A program made the position numbers and the translations under genes. From Pedobacter endophyticus (lineage in GTDB: Bacteria > Bacteroidota > Bacteroidia > Sphingobacteriales > Sphingobacteriaceae), in the NCBI RefSeq assembly GCF_015679185.1, contig NZ_CP064939.1:2542001-2606000 (forward strand): a stretch of 64,000 nt of DNA, written 5' to 3'. Shown here piece by piece: positions 1 through 9,000 of this stretch; the first letter of the stretch is position 1; each line of letters starts with the position of its first letter. The notes under the pieces are model-generated. The model did not search any database, was not told the origin of the DNA, and saw only the letters and a list, made by a program, of their open reading frames with translations.

Positions 1-1095
1 AATTAACGGCGGGCCTAACAAAAAGCCAAAATAACTCACACTCGAAACGATTGCAATGGCTATTCCGGGGGCTACTTTACCGTTTTTGCCTGCCACACTG
101 TAAACTGTGGGTACAATGCTCGAAACACCAATACCCACGAGCATAAAGCCTATTGTTGCCGTAATTACAAAAGGAAAAAACACAGAAGTAAACATCCCTG
201 CGGAAATGATTAATCCACTAATTTTGATTGTTGTTCTTCTTCCTAGTTTTCCGATTATCTTATCGCCAATAAATCTGCCTGTGGCCATCATAATCATAAA
301 AGAGGCGTAGCCCAAAATAACCAGCGAGCGGGGTGCATGAACAATATCTTTAAAATAAACGCCACTCCAATCGAACATTGCCCCTTCGGTTGCCATGCTG
401 CAAAAGCCGATAATTCCTAACTGAATGAGGTTCCATTCGGGCATCACAAACTTTTTCGTCCGCACGGTAACCGCCCCTTTTCCGGGAACGAGATGATTGT
501 GGTTTAACGCTACGTTTATAAAAATCAAAAAGCTTACGATCCAGAAATGGGAATAGGGTGTGATGTGTAAATTAACCATCAATAGTCCAATGAGCGCTCC
601 GGTAAACCCAGCTATGCTCCATGCGCCATGAAAGGAAGTCATAATCGAACGACCGAACATTTTTTCAGCTTCGGCCCCCTGCGTATTTACCGATATGTTG
701 CACATGTTACCCACTATGCCAAATATAAATAGAAATACGGCCAAGTGCCATGGTGCAGCGGCCAGCCCCAAATTGGTAAGTGCTAAAACGTAAAGCGGCG
801 CAGTAATGGTAAGCACTTTCTTGCTCCCGAAGCGGGTTACCAAACGGCCCGAAATAATCATGGTAAAAAGTTGTCCTGCGGGAAGTGCCAACAAAATACT
901 GCCCAGTTCGCCATCAGAAAGCCTTAAACTGTTTTTAATATCCGGAATTCGGCTTGCCCAGGACGCAAATGCGATTCCCTGCCCGAAGTAAAACAGTGCC
1001 ACAGCAATACGGATACGATTTAAAGCACGCTCTGCAGTTTCGGGGAGAATGTTAACTTCATTAGTCGCTTCGCGATTTGCATTTATTTCTTCCAA
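1..1095 (-). CDS. MFS transporter, C-terminus cut by the window edge
   Basis: The reverse strand stays open from about 1095 to the left edge and encodes a hydrophobic protein of the major facilitator superfamily. The first helices are preceded by an acidic N-terminus. A helix-2 loop of the type GRLVTRFGSKK follows, and the last visible segment (GIGVSSIVPTVYSVAGK, then GIAIAIVSSVSYFGF) fits helices in the second half of an MFS protein, so this is probably a sugar or drug/metabolite permease acting in the inner membrane. The substrate cannot be told. The start is uncertain: between the upstream in-frame stop (rc TGA near 1182) and the first helix there is no ATG. TTG at 1095 or a more distal TTG would have to serve, or the true start is later. 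Confidence 0.8.
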   Translation of the reverse strand, partial: MEEINANREATNEVNILPETAERALNRIRIAVALFYFGQGIAFASWASRIPDIKNSLRLSDGELGSILLALPAGQLFTMIISGRLVTRFGSKKVLTITAPLYVLALTNLGLAAAPWHLAVFLFIFGIVGNMCNISVNTQGAEAEKMFGRSIMTSFHGAWSIAGFTGALIGLLMVNLHITPYSHFWIVSFLIFINVALNHNHLVPGKGAVTVRTKKFVMPEWNLIQLGIIGFCSMATEGAMFDWSGVYFKDIVHAPRSLVILGYASFMIMMATGRFIGDKIIGKLGRRTTIKISGLIISAGMFTSVFFPFVITATIGFMLVGIGVSSIVPTVYSVAGKNGKVAPGIAIAIVSSVSYFGFLLGPPLI

Positions 1096-1229
1096 AATAA
1101 TCAGGATTTTAATGGTTTGGGATTTCCGATACAAAGTTCCTGAAATGGATTGGAAATCGAAACATTTATTTTCGATAAGTTCTCTCAGTCGTCATCTCTA
1201 CCAAATTAAACCGTCATCTCGGCCTACCC

Positions 1230-1572
1230 GTCATCTCGACCGAAGCGGAGAGATCTTTTAATAAAAAAAGTCATCCGATGAATATGTGCCTTTCGCTATT
1301 ATTCATCGGATGACTATTAATCAAGCCGTCATCTCGACCAATTTACCCGTCATCTCGACCAATTTACCCGTCATCTCGACCGAAGCGGAGAGATCTTTTA
1401 ATGAAAAAAGTCATCCGATGAATATGTGCCTTTCGCTATTATTCATCGGATGACTATTAATCAAATCGTCATCCCGACCAAATTAAGCCGTCATCTCGAC
1501 CGTAGCGGAGAGATCTTTATACCAAAAAGCCACCCGATGAATATATGCGCTTGGCAAGTTTCATCGGATGGC
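1230..1572. repeat. Three tandem copies of a GTCA hairpin plus palindrome unit
   Basis: The gap between the MFS gene and lpdA holds three units. Each has a GTCA-footed hairpin (1230-1256, 1370-1396, 1490-1516; stem ATCTC/GAGAT with inner CCG/CGG) followed by a long palindrome (1270-1314, 1410-1454, 1529-1572; arms GTCATCCGATGAAT/ATTCATCGGATGAC). The third palindrome has arms starting GCCACCC and ending GGATGGC, so the foot has changed on both sides. Extra 5' halves of the hairpin lie at 1203, 1328, 1349 and 1468. The last palindrome is 20 bases beyond the lpdA stop and may act as its terminator. No gene is seen here. Confidence 0.9.
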
Positions 1573-1591
1573 TTCAAATTTATGTTCTTAA

Positions 1592-2998
1592 TTAAATATG
1601 TATCGCTCTGTTTTCAGTTGCAGCTAACGCAGCTTCTTTTAAGGCTTCGGTATAAGTGGGGTGAGCGTGACAGGTGCGGGCAATATCTTCTGCCGATGCA
1701 CGGAACTCCATCGCAATAACTGCTTCTGCAATCATATCCGCAGCACGCGGGCCAATCATGTGTACACCTAAAACTTCATCAGTTGTAGCGTCGGCCAAAA
1801 CTTTAACGAAACCATCAGTATCCATGCTCGCTTTTGCACGTCCGCTGGCTTTAAACGGAAATGAACCCGCTTTGTATTTTGTTCCTTTTTCTTTCAGTTG
1901 CTCTTCGGTTAAACCTACCGATGCAACCTCTGGCCAGGTGTAAACCACGCCGGGAATTAAATTATAGTTAATATGTGGCTTCTGTCCCGCAATAGTTTCA
2001 GCTACATAAGTACCTTCATCTTCTGCCTTGTGGGCCAACATGGCTCCGGTAATTACGTCGCCAATGGCATAAACGCCTTTAACCGAAGTTTCTAAATGTT
2101 CGTTTACCGGAACTTTTTTGCCTCTTTCTTCAACAGTGATTCCTATCTTTTCTAAGCCTAAGCCTTCGGTGTAAGCGGTACGACCAACAGCAACAATGCA
2201 GTAATCGGCCTCTAAAGAAATACTTTCACCTTTTGGAGTTTCGGCAGTTACGGTTACCGTTTTGCCTTTTGTAGTTGCTCCGGTAACTTTATGGCCCATG
2301 TAAAATTCCATGCCTAAGGTTTTCTTAAGCACACGTTGAAGCTCTTTGCCCAACCCGGCATCCATTGTACTGATGATGGATGGTAAGAACTCGACAACAG
2401 AAACTTTTGTACCCAACCGGGCATAAACTGAGCCCAACTCAAGGCCGATTACCCCTCCGCCAATTACAACCATCGTTTTAGGTACCTCTTTAATGTTTAA
2501 GGCTTCGGTAGAAGTGATGATGCGTTTTTTATCAACAGGCAAAAATGGTAAAACGGTTGGTTTTGATCCGGTTGCAATAATGACGTTTTTGGCAGATAAT
2601 GTTTCGGTAGAACCATCGCTCTTGGTAACCAAAATAGTATTTTTATCAACAAAAGAACCCACACCTTCGTACGAATCGATTTTGTTTTTCTTAAATAAAT
2701 ACGTAATACCTGCGGTGTTTTGCGCAACAACATCGTCTTTGCGGGCGATCATTTGTTTCATATCAACCTGCAAATCTCTCAGGTTAATTCCGTGGGTTGT
2801 AAACGTATGAGCAGCGTTGTGGAAATGCTCCGAAGAATCTAATAACGCCTTCGATGGAATACAGCCTACGTTTAAGCAAGTGCCTCCAAACGTTTTGTAC
2901 TTTTCTATAACTGCAGTTTTTAACCCTAGCTGCGCACAACGGATTGCGCCTACATAACCACCCGGGCCTGAACCGATAACAACGACATCGTATTGCAT
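1592..2998 (-). CDS. lpdA: Dihydrolipoyl dehydrogenase (E3)
   Basis: This FAD-dependent flavoprotein reoxidises dihydrolipoamide with NAD+. It is the shared E3 subunit of the pyruvate and 2-oxoglutarate dehydrogenase complexes and of the glycine cleavage system in the cytoplasm. Seen in the sequence: an N-terminal FAD-binding GSGPGG motif, the redox disulfide in GGTCLNVGCIPSK (Cys41 and Cys46 from the chosen start), a central NAD-binding GGGVIGLELG motif, the ATGSKP and AIGDV FAD motifs, and the C-terminal dimer-interface HAHPTYTEALKEA with the catalytic His-Glu pair. The reading frame extends 9 codons upstream, but the ATG before QYDVVVIG matches the usual family start. Length (468 aa) is normal. 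GcvT, another glycine-cleavage component, lies about 30 kb away. Confidence 0.97.
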   Translation of the reverse strand: MQYDVVVIGSGPGGYVGAIRCAQLGLKTAVIEKYKTFGGTCLNVGCIPSKALLDSSEHFHNAAHTFTTHGINLRDLQVDMKQMIARKDDVVAQNTAGITYLFKKNKIDSYEGVGSFVDKNTILVTKSDGSTETLSAKNVIIATGSKPTVLPFLPVDKKRIITSTEALNIKEVPKTMVVIGGGVIGLELGSVYARLGTKVSVVEFLPSIISTMDAGLGKELQRVLKKTLGMEFYMGHKVTGATTKGKTVTVTAETPKGESISLEADYCIVAVGRTAYTEGLGLEKIGITVEERGKKVPVNEHLETSVKGVYAIGDVITGAMLAHKAEDEGTYVAETIAGQKPHINYNLIPGVVYTWPEVASVGLTEEQLKEKGTKYKAGSFPFKASGRAKASMDTDGFVKVLADATTDEVLGVHMIGPRAADMIAEAVIAMEFRASAEDIARTCHAHPTYTEALKEAALAATENRAIHI

Positions 2999-3029
2999 AA
3001 TTTCTTTAAAATTTTGATTGTTCAAAGGT

Positions 3030-3296
3030 AGGGAAAAAAGCTAAAAGACTAAAGCTAAAAGACTGAAGAAGTCCGAAAGTCGGGAAGTCAGGAGGCCGGA
3101 GATTAAAAAGCTAAAAGCCGAAAGACCAAAGCTGAAAGAAGTCGGGAAGTCAGAAAGTCTGGAGATTAAAAAGCTAAAAGCCGAAAGACTAAAGCTGAAA
3201 GCTAAAAGTACCCGCCTGCTGCCAAGGCTGCGGTTGGGCTGCAACGCACATGAGTGCCAGTGCAAGGAACATGAATGCCAGTGCAGGAGTGCAGCC
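3030..3296. repeat. Degenerate short tandem repeat (AAAGCTGAAAG / GAAGTCGGGAAGTC type)
   Basis: The gap between lpdA and the HAD gene is filled by loosely repeated units such as AAGCTAAAAGACTAAAGCTG and GAAGTCGGGAAGTCAG, followed by a short GC-rich stretch with two near copies of ATGAGTGCCAGTGCAAGGA (3250-3290). The same unit types recur at 6635-6760, 16805-16865, 31285-31390 and 60605-60715. Open frames across it are low complexity and are not credible genes. Confidence 0.85.
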
Positions 3297-3965
3297 TTAG
3301 CCTATAATCTCATTTTCGAGCATGTAAGTTTTTGCGTGTTCAAAATTAAGAAACAATTGATCGGCGATTTTCAATTTCTGATGCGCCCGAACATTATTTT
3401 GAATGGCATAGCAAGTAATGCCAGCGGCCAAGGCCGATTTTACGCCATTAACCGTATCTTCGAAAACAATGCATTCGTCTTTCGCCAATCCCAGCATTTT
3501 TACACAAATATTATAACTTTCGGGGTCGGGTTTGCTCACCGTAACATCTGTACGGGTAACAAAAAGCTTGAAGTATTTAGCCAGTCCGTTTCGCTCAAAA
3601 ACTGCTTCAACATCAACCCGGGGGCTGGCCGTTACCACAGCAAGCGTAAGTCCTTTTTCGTAAAAATACTGAACAAAATCTAATGCAAACGGCATCAATT
3701 CGATGTCTTTCGTTTTAAAGCCGTTGAAAGTAATCAGCTCTCTTCTATCGATAAAATCTGTGAGATCGGCATCAATTTTATATTTGTTTATAATGGCTTT
3801 TGCATTTTGTGGAAGCGGAATTCCGGCATAGTTAGAAAGCCAGTCTTTAAAATCGATAACAACGCCGTATTGGCTGAGAAATTCATTCCAGCAATCGAAG
3901 TGAAACCGCTCAGAATCTATCAATGTACCGTCTAAATCCAACAACAACGCTTTTATCTTACTCAT
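3297..3965 (-). CDS. HAD-superfamily phosphatase, beta-phosphoglucomutase type
   Basis: A 222-residue haloacid dehalogenase-like hydrolase, cytoplasmic. All four HAD motifs are visible: nucleophile motif I LLLDLDGTLID (Asp10, with Asp12 as general acid/base), motif II VVTASPR, motif III Lys in VSKPDPESY, and motif IV CIVFEDTVNGVKSA. The helical cap inserted between motifs I and II (residues about 18-85) places it in subfamily I with phosphoglycolate phosphatase and beta-phosphoglucomutase. Substrate is unknown; members of this group act on small sugar or nucleotide phosphates. The start ATG is the only in-frame one near the motif. It is followed on the same strand, across repeats, by lpdA, with no sign of shared function. 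Confidence 0.88.
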   Translation of the reverse strand: MSKIKALLLDLDGTLIDSERFHFDCWNEFLSQYGVVIDFKDWLSNYAGIPLPQNAKAIINKYKIDADLTDFIDRRELITFNGFKTKDIELMPFALDFVQYFYEKGLTLAVVTASPRVDVEAVFERNGLAKYFKLFVTRTDVTVSKPDPESYNICVKMLGLAKDECIVFEDTVNGVKSALAAGITCYAIQNNVRAHQKLKIADQLFLNFEHAKTYMLENEIIG

Positions 3966-4009
3966 ATTTTTAAAATTAATGGCACAAAGTTAGAAGAATA
4001 GATAGATTT

Positions 4010-4058
4010 ATACGCTTAAGACCTCGGACTAAGGACTTCGGACTCAAGACTTCAGACT
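4010..4058. repeat. Short degenerate tandem repeat (GGACTTCGGACTCAAGACTTC)
   Basis: Four imperfect copies of a 9-12 base unit (AAGACCTCGGACT, AAGGACTTCGGACT, AAGACTTCAGACT) lie between the phytase-like gene stop and the HAD gene start. This is another locus of the short-unit tandem type, with a unit different from that at 3030. Confidence 0.7.
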
Positions 4059-5220
4059 AAGGTATTACTTCGAATAAGAAAAACTGCTGAACTTGTGCCT
4101 TTCCAAAGTTGTTATCTACGCAGAATACGAGCGAACGGTGGCCGTTAGCAAGCAGTGGGCCAAAAGTTACGCCCTCAATATTGTCGATATGCATATTTAA
4201 GCTATCAAAATCGAAAAGCAATTTCTTTACGAGCGGTTGTGGTGGATTGCTAATAAACGAAGGATTATCGATAACGTTTTCGGCGCCATCCAAATCAACA
4301 AGGTAAAGTTTCACAAAAGAATGGTCGTCGCGGCCTTTTGCCCAGGCCCGCTCCATTACTAACAAGGTGTGATTATTTACTGTTAATATCTCCGAGATTC
4401 CATTTAAATTCCAATCACTCGGCACCGTTGGATTTATGGGCAACGCATCGAGATTATACGCATATTGTGCCACGTTTTTGTTTTTAGCCACATCGAACTT
4501 CAAAATTCTCGTTAATGCCTTACCGTACTCAAAGTGCGATTGTTGCCCATCCTGATAAAGCGGTTCCTCTAAACTGGCATATAATGTTTTGTAATTATCG
4601 GCGTAGCTTAAACCTTCAAAGAAAGCATTTTTCCGAACGCCATATTGCTGCCTGGTAATGTGGAATCCATGTGGCAAAGGAACTGTGTCTAAATATTTGC
4701 CCGCTGTAGAAATGAAGGTTAGCGCCGGTTGAACAATTGTTGTATCGGTTTGGCGGAATAGCCGTTCGCCCTCATTGCTCCAAACCAAGGTGTTTTTGAG
4801 CGGATTATAGCGAATCGATTCGCCATCGGCTTTTGAGTTTTTGCCTTGTTGGTATTTAGGATATTGCGTGCCATCTTTCTGCGGAATAAATATAATTCCA
4901 GTTACTTTTACCGTATCTATCTTATTGTTATCAAGATCAATTTTCGCGGTGTAAATTCTTGCGGGACTGATACTGGAAGGATCGTCGCTGATGAGGTAAT
5001 ATTGATCGTTCTTCACATCGTAATCAATACCCGACAGACCGCCAACGGCAGTACTTTGAAAAGTAGAATTCAACGGCAGAACGAACTCGCTCAAAAATTT
5101 GATTGATGAAATTGATGTTTCCGTTTGCTTATGCGCTACATTTTTCGTCGTAACACAAGAAGAAAGCACCAGCAGGACAACAAAATATACAAAAGGTGCT
5201 TTTGAGGGCATTTTTTTCAA
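4057..5220 (-). CDS. Phytase-like (esterase-like) domain lipoprotein
   Basis: A 387-residue exported lipoprotein: basic N-terminus, hydrophobic core and lipobox LSSC with Cys22 as the acylation site. The mature part matches the phytase-like beta-propeller domain family: opening strands with GGLSGIDYD, YYLISDD and later GESIRYN, NEGERLFR, FFEGLSYADN, and a C-terminal NIEGVTFGPLLANGHRSLVFCVDNNF. Proteins of this family are annotated as esterase-like phytases, but enzymatic activity is unproven for most members, so the phosphatase role is inference. Probably anchored at the periplasmic side or the outer membrane. It stands alone, flanked by repeats. Confidence 0.82.
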   Translation of the reverse strand: MKKMPSKAPFVYFVVLLVLSSCVTTKNVAHKQTETSISSIKFLSEFVLPLNSTFQSTAVGGLSGIDYDVKNDQYYLISDDPSSISPARIYTAKIDLDNNKIDTVKVTGIIFIPQKDGTQYPKYQQGKNSKADGESIRYNPLKNTLVWSNEGERLFRQTDTTIVQPALTFISTAGKYLDTVPLPHGFHITRQQYGVRKNAFFEGLSYADNYKTLYASLEEPLYQDGQQSHFEYGKALTRILKFDVAKNKNVAQYAYNLDALPINPTVPSDWNLNGISEILTVNNHTLLVMERAWAKGRDDHSFVKLYLVDLDGAENVIDNPSFISNPPQPLVKKLLFDFDSLNMHIDNIEGVTFGPLLANGHRSLVFCVDNNFGKAQVQQFFLFEVIP

Positions 5221-5667
5221 AATCGAACGGTTTTATCGACAAAAGTAGAGAAAATGTTGCTAGCAACGGGCTAAAAAAGAAGAGTACGTATCATAAAATA
5301 TAGACGACGTTTTAAGCCGATCCTCTTTGCCGCGCAGGCGGGAATCTTAGCGCCCTAGCAATAACATCGCAATCAAGCTGAAAACGCTCGTTCATAGTTG
5401 ACGTTCCATTGATCTGGCTAACCGACAGATCAAGTCGCTGATAGCGATAATCGTTGCATAAACTCCAAAACAGACGACGTTCATTTTACTGTCATTCTAA
5501 GGCCCGAAAATGCAAAGCAGGTACGAATATAAATTTCCAAGCGCTGGAACACTCCCTACAATAGACCACCTGCCAAAATGGTGAACGTATGGGGATAAAC
5601 TAAAGTTGGTGCTCGTAGCGAACAGATTCTTCGTGCCTCAGAATGACAAAAAAGTATGATGCTTCTC
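5221..5667. repeat. Gene-free region with decayed repeat fragments
   Basis: About 450 bases without a credible gene. Recognisable pieces are the right half of a GTCA hairpin with a CGCGCAGGCGGGAATC arm (5333-5352), a palindromic stretch around 5425-5455, a partial GTCATTCTAAGG foot at 5490, and a complete reverse-oriented hairpin at 5624-5647 (stem ATTCT/AGAAT) directly after the DUF6515 stop. Confidence 0.7.
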
Positions 5668-6534
5668 TTAAAACAACTTTCCGATTACGCGGTAAGATAC
5701 CTTGTCTCCATCCACCACTTCTTCGTAGTAAACATCATCAGGAGAAACGAAATATTTTTCGTTTTTGATGGTAACCTCTCTGCAACCTTCGGGCAACTCG
5801 GTAATCATGTCGCCAATTTGATGCGCATTAACCGATCCATCGGCTGTATTCAGCACACCATCTTTGCCCGCAACAATGTACACAGTTGCGCCTTCGGCAT
5901 TTTGTCCCTGAGTATAGTAAACACCTTTGTATTCATAATAATCGATGCCATTTATCGTAACCAAATTTGCCTCTTCGGGTAAGTTGGGAACTTCGGCACC
6001 AACTGGCGGAACTACTACTTCGTATTGATTGTTATTTTGCTGATAAAACAATCCACCAGAATAATAAAACTGATTTGCGCCATAATAGAACGGATAGTAT
6101 CCGTAAGGTAAAACGCCAATCCTGATTCCCAAAAATGGGCGGTAGAAGTTGTAATAACTATAATATGGGCGATAATATGGCCTTCCGAACCCCGGGCGAT
6201 AGCCATAGCTCGGTCTGTACCGATAAGCCGATCGGTAACTGGGGCGATAACCCGGCCTGTTATAACTATAGCCCGGGCGACCTGGCCTAATGCTGCTGTT
6301 ATTTGTCCGAGGTACATAACTACCTCTGTTTGGCGCCTGCGAAATTCTGTTGCCCGAGGGTGCTCGCATTGATGGACCTCTGGAAATTGATCCGCCTCTT
6401 GAGGGCGACACGGCACCAGATCTACCACCGCCACCCCTGCTTGGCCGTTGTGCCGAAACACTTTCAACGCTTAAGGTTGCAATCATCGCTGCTGCAGCGA
6501 AAACAACCAATCCTTTATTTAATAACCTTTTCAT
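5668..6534 (-). CDS. DUF6515 family secreted Gly/Arg/Tyr-rich protein
   Basis: A 288-residue protein with a cleavable signal peptide ending in VSAQ. A low-complexity segment follows (residues about 30-125), very rich in Gly, Ser, Arg, Pro and Tyr (repeated YRPSYR and RPYY motifs), then a folded C-terminal region with repeated short strands (VTINGIDYYEYKGVYY and VTIKNEKYFVSPDDVYYEEV). The repeated pattern xxxINGxxYYxxxGVYY is typical of DUF6515 proteins in Bacteroidota. Function is unknown. A cell-surface or periplasmic location is inferred from the signal peptide. No operon partner is visible. Confidence 0.78.
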   Translation of the reverse strand: MKRLLNKGLVVFAAAAMIATLSVESVSAQRPSRGGGGRSGAVSPSRGGSISRGPSMRAPSGNRISQAPNRGSYVPRTNNSSIRPGRPGYSYNRPGYRPSYRSAYRYRPSYGYRPGFGRPYYRPYYSYYNFYRPFLGIRIGVLPYGYYPFYYGANQFYYSGGLFYQQNNNQYEVVVPPVGAEVPNLPEEANLVTINGIDYYEYKGVYYTQGQNAEGATVYIVAGKDGVLNTADGSVNAHQIGDMITELPEGCREVTIKNEKYFVSPDDVYYEEVVDGDKVSYRVIGKLF

Positions 6535-6599
6535 TTTGTGGTGTTTAATTCGATTAACTATATGACGATGAAAACCCGCGAAAGATTGCTCACAAAGCC

Positions 6600-6905
6600 A
6601 TTTTAACTAAATTTTGATAAAGGAATGACGAATTAAGCTAAAAGACCAAAGCTGAAAGGCTAAAGCTGTGCTACGGGCATTTTAAAGCTGAAAGACCAAA
6701 GCTGAAAGACTAAGCTGTGCCACGAGCATTTTAAGCTCAAAGGTAAAAGACAAAGTTATGCCGCGGGCATCTATTGGCGAAAAGATTAAAGTCAAACAAA
6801 TCGAAAACACGGTTTGAAGCACCCAATCTTATTACTCGTTACTGGATACTCAATACTCATTACTCAATACTCATTACTCATTACTCATAACTAACAAACC
6901 TTTTA
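6600..6905. repeat. Two degenerate tandem-repeat tracts
   Basis: The first tract (about 6635-6765) repeats AAAGCTGAAAGACCAAAGCTG with the intercalated phrase GTGC(C/T)ACG(G/A)GCATTTTAA three times. The second (about 6826-6895) repeats TTACTCAATACTCATTACTCA. Both precede the promoter of the S15 hydrolase and contain no gene. Confidence 0.8.
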
Positions 6906-6916
6906 CCAGCGGCATT

Positions 6917-6947
6917 TTTGTTATGCGTTTGCAATCGCCTATCTTTA
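6917..6947 (+). promoter_or_regulatory. Bacteroidota-type promoter of the S15 hydrolase
   Basis: A TTTG (6917-6920) and a TATCTTTA (6940-6947) are separated by 19 bases, close to the TTTG / TAnnTTTG arrangement used by the main sigma factor of Bacteroidota. The ATG follows 26 bases later. Confidence 0.55.
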
Positions 6948-6973
6948 AAACTTTATTCTAAAAAAACTATTAA

Positions 6974-8842
6974 ATGAACTTTTCGCGATTTCTTAGCCTC
7001 TTATTTTGTCTGTTTGTTTCCAGTAAATTGTTTGCTCAGCAAACCGATTCGGCGTATGTTAGAGAAAACTATACCAAAATTGAACGTCAAATCCCAATGC
7101 GTGACGGGGTGAAGCTGTTTACGTCGATTTATATTCCCAAAAATCAAACCAAAAAGTATCCGTTCCTCATTAACAGAACGCCTTACACGGTTGCTCCTTA
7201 TGGAGAGGACAAGTATAAAACAAGCCTCGGAAATTTTCCGGCGATGATGCGTGAGGGATTCATTTTTGTGTATCAGGATGTGAGGGGCCGTTGGATGAGC
7301 GAAGGCACTTTTGCCGACATTCGCCCACAAACTACCCAAAAAGGAAAAACGGCTATCGATGAAAGTACAGATACTTACGACACGATCGACTGGCTGCTAA
7401 AAAACATTAAAGGGAACAATGGAAATGCGGGAATTTATGGAATTTCTTATCCCGGCTTTTACTCTACTGCCTCGCTGCCCAATGCACATCCTGCGCTAAA
7501 GGCGGTTTCGCCGCAGGCCCCGGTAACGGATTGGTTTATGGGCGACGATTTTCATCACCGAGGTTCGCTGTTCGTAATGGATGCTTTCAGTTTTATGAGC
7601 AGCTTTGGTGTTCCGCGTCCCAATGCAATTACGCCCGACAAGGGGCCCAAGGGCTTTCAATTTCCGATTCAGGATAATTATCGCTTTTATTTGGAAGCAG
7701 GATCGGTAAAGAACCTCAAGGATAAATATTTTGCGGATAGTATTCAATTTTGGAACGATCTGTTTAAACATCCAAATTTGGATACCTTTTGGAAAGCACG
7801 GTTAATTACCCCGCATTTAACTAAGGTAAAGCCCGCAGTAATGGTTGTTGGTGGCTTTTTCGATGCTGAAGATGCGTACGGAACGTTTGCCACTTACAAA
7901 GCCATTGAAAAACAAAATCCCAACGCCAACAACATTTTGGTTGCGGGACCATGGTTCCACGGCGGATGGGTACGCAGTGATGGTTCTTATTTCGGCGATA
8001 TTACTTTCGGAAAAACCACCAGCATCGATTATCAGCAACAATATGAACTGCCATTTTTTAAGCATTATTTAAAAGGAGAAGGAACCTTTAATCCTGCTGA
8101 AGCCAATATTTTCGTAACTGGTTCAAACGAATGGAAAAAGTTTGCAAGCTGGCCGCCAAAAGATGTAGAAACCAAAAATTTGTACTTACAGGCTAATGGC
8201 AAGCTGAGCTTTGAAAAAGTAGGCCGTACGGATAGTTGGGATGAATATGTGAGCGATCCGAATAAGCCGGTTCCTTATCAAGATGGAATTCAAGCAAGGC
8301 GAACAAGAGAATATATGATCGACGACCAGCGTTTCGCGTCGCGGCGACCGGATGTTCAGACTTATGAAACCGATGCCTTGACGGAGGACATTACATTAAC
8401 AGGCCCGATACTGGCAAATCTGGTGGTTTCGACCACTGGAACGGATGCCGATTATGTTGTGAAACTGATTGACGTTTATCCGGAGGATGCGCCTAATCCG
8501 ACGCCTAATCCAAAAAATTTAGTCATGGGCGGCTACCAAATGTTGGTTCGCGGGGAGATTATGCGTGGAAAATACCGCAATAGCTTCGAAAAACCTGAAC
8601 CCTTTGTTCCTGGAGTAATCACCAAAGTGAATTATCCCTTGCCCGACGTGGCGCATACCTTTAAAAAAGGACATAAAATTATGATCCAAATTCAAAATTC
8701 GTGGTTTCCACTAGCCGACCGTAATCCACAGAAATTTATGGATATTTACCAGGCGGATCGAGGCGATTTTCAAAAAGCCACGCAGAGGATTTACCACGAT
8801 GTACATAACAGCTCGTTTATTACGGTTTCGGTGTTGAAATAG
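6974..8842 (+). CDS. CocE/NonD-type serine hydrolase (S15 family, alpha-amino-acid ester hydrolase-like)
   Basis: A 622-residue exported hydrolase with a signal peptide ending LFAQ. The alpha/beta-hydrolase core carries the nucleophile motif GISYPG (Ser158), the oxyanion-hole Tyr in RTPYTVAPYG, the acid in VGGFFDAED (Asp296) and the base in GPWFHGGW (His328). A C-terminal jelly-roll domain (residues about 430-620, ending near NSSFITVSVLK) is typical of X-Pro dipeptidyl peptidase C-terminal domains. The family cleaves esters or amides of amino acids, cocaine or cephalosporin side chains; the natural substrate here is probably a small peptide or acylated amino acid. It is followed on the same strand by an M1 peptidase, suggesting periplasmic peptide use. 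Confidence 0.9.
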   Translation: MNFSRFLSLLFCLFVSSKLFAQQTDSAYVRENYTKIERQIPMRDGVKLFTSIYIPKNQTKKYPFLINRTPYTVAPYGEDKYKTSLGNFPAMMREGFIFVYQDVRGRWMSEGTFADIRPQTTQKGKTAIDESTDTYDTIDWLLKNIKGNNGNAGIYGISYPGFYSTASLPNAHPALKAVSPQAPVTDWFMGDDFHHRGSLFVMDAFSFMSSFGVPRPNAITPDKGPKGFQFPIQDNYRFYLEAGSVKNLKDKYFADSIQFWNDLFKHPNLDTFWKARLITPHLTKVKPAVMVVGGFFDAEDAYGTFATYKAIEKQNPNANNILVAGPWFHGGWVRSDGSYFGDITFGKTTSIDYQQQYELPFFKHYLKGEGTFNPAEANIFVTGSNEWKKFASWPPKDVETKNLYLQANGKLSFEKVGRTDSWDEYVSDPNKPVPYQDGIQARRTREYMIDDQRFASRRPDVQTYETDALTEDITLTGPILANLVVSTTGTDADYVVKLIDVYPEDAPNPTPNPKNLVMGGYQMLVRGEIMRGKYRNSFEKPEPFVPGVITKVNYPLPDVAHTFKKGHKIMIQIQNSWFPLADRNPQKFMDIYQADRGDFQKATQRIYHDVHNSSFITVSVLK

Positions 8843-8909
8843 GGTAGATGAATTGATTTTGATTGATTAAAAATATAAATTCAAGCCATACAACGAATAC
8901 TTAAAGGTC

Positions 8910-8985
8910 GTCGTTGCGAGGCACGAAGCAATCTAACAAATTGAGGGATAACAGGTTAGCAGATTGCTTCGTGCCTCCCAATGAC
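8910..8985. repeat. Paired GTCA hairpins, head to head (stem TTGC/GCAA)
   Basis: A left hairpin (foot GTCG here instead of GTCA) and a right inverted copy ending ATGAC enclose about 26 bases. The arms share TTGCGAGGCACGAAGCAATC. The pair sits between the S15 and M1 genes; an open frame runs through it into the M1 gene, which makes the long M1 start spurious. Confidence 0.9.
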
Positions 8986-9000
8986 GAAAAATTGGAAAAT

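Noticed and set aside
3041..3265. Open frame on the minus strand with many Ser, Phe and Leu
   Set aside because: Translation of the degenerate tandem repeat; low complexity.
8914..9000. Longer N-terminus of the M1 peptidase
   Set aside because: Encoded by a head-to-head GTCA element and lies before a clear signal peptide.
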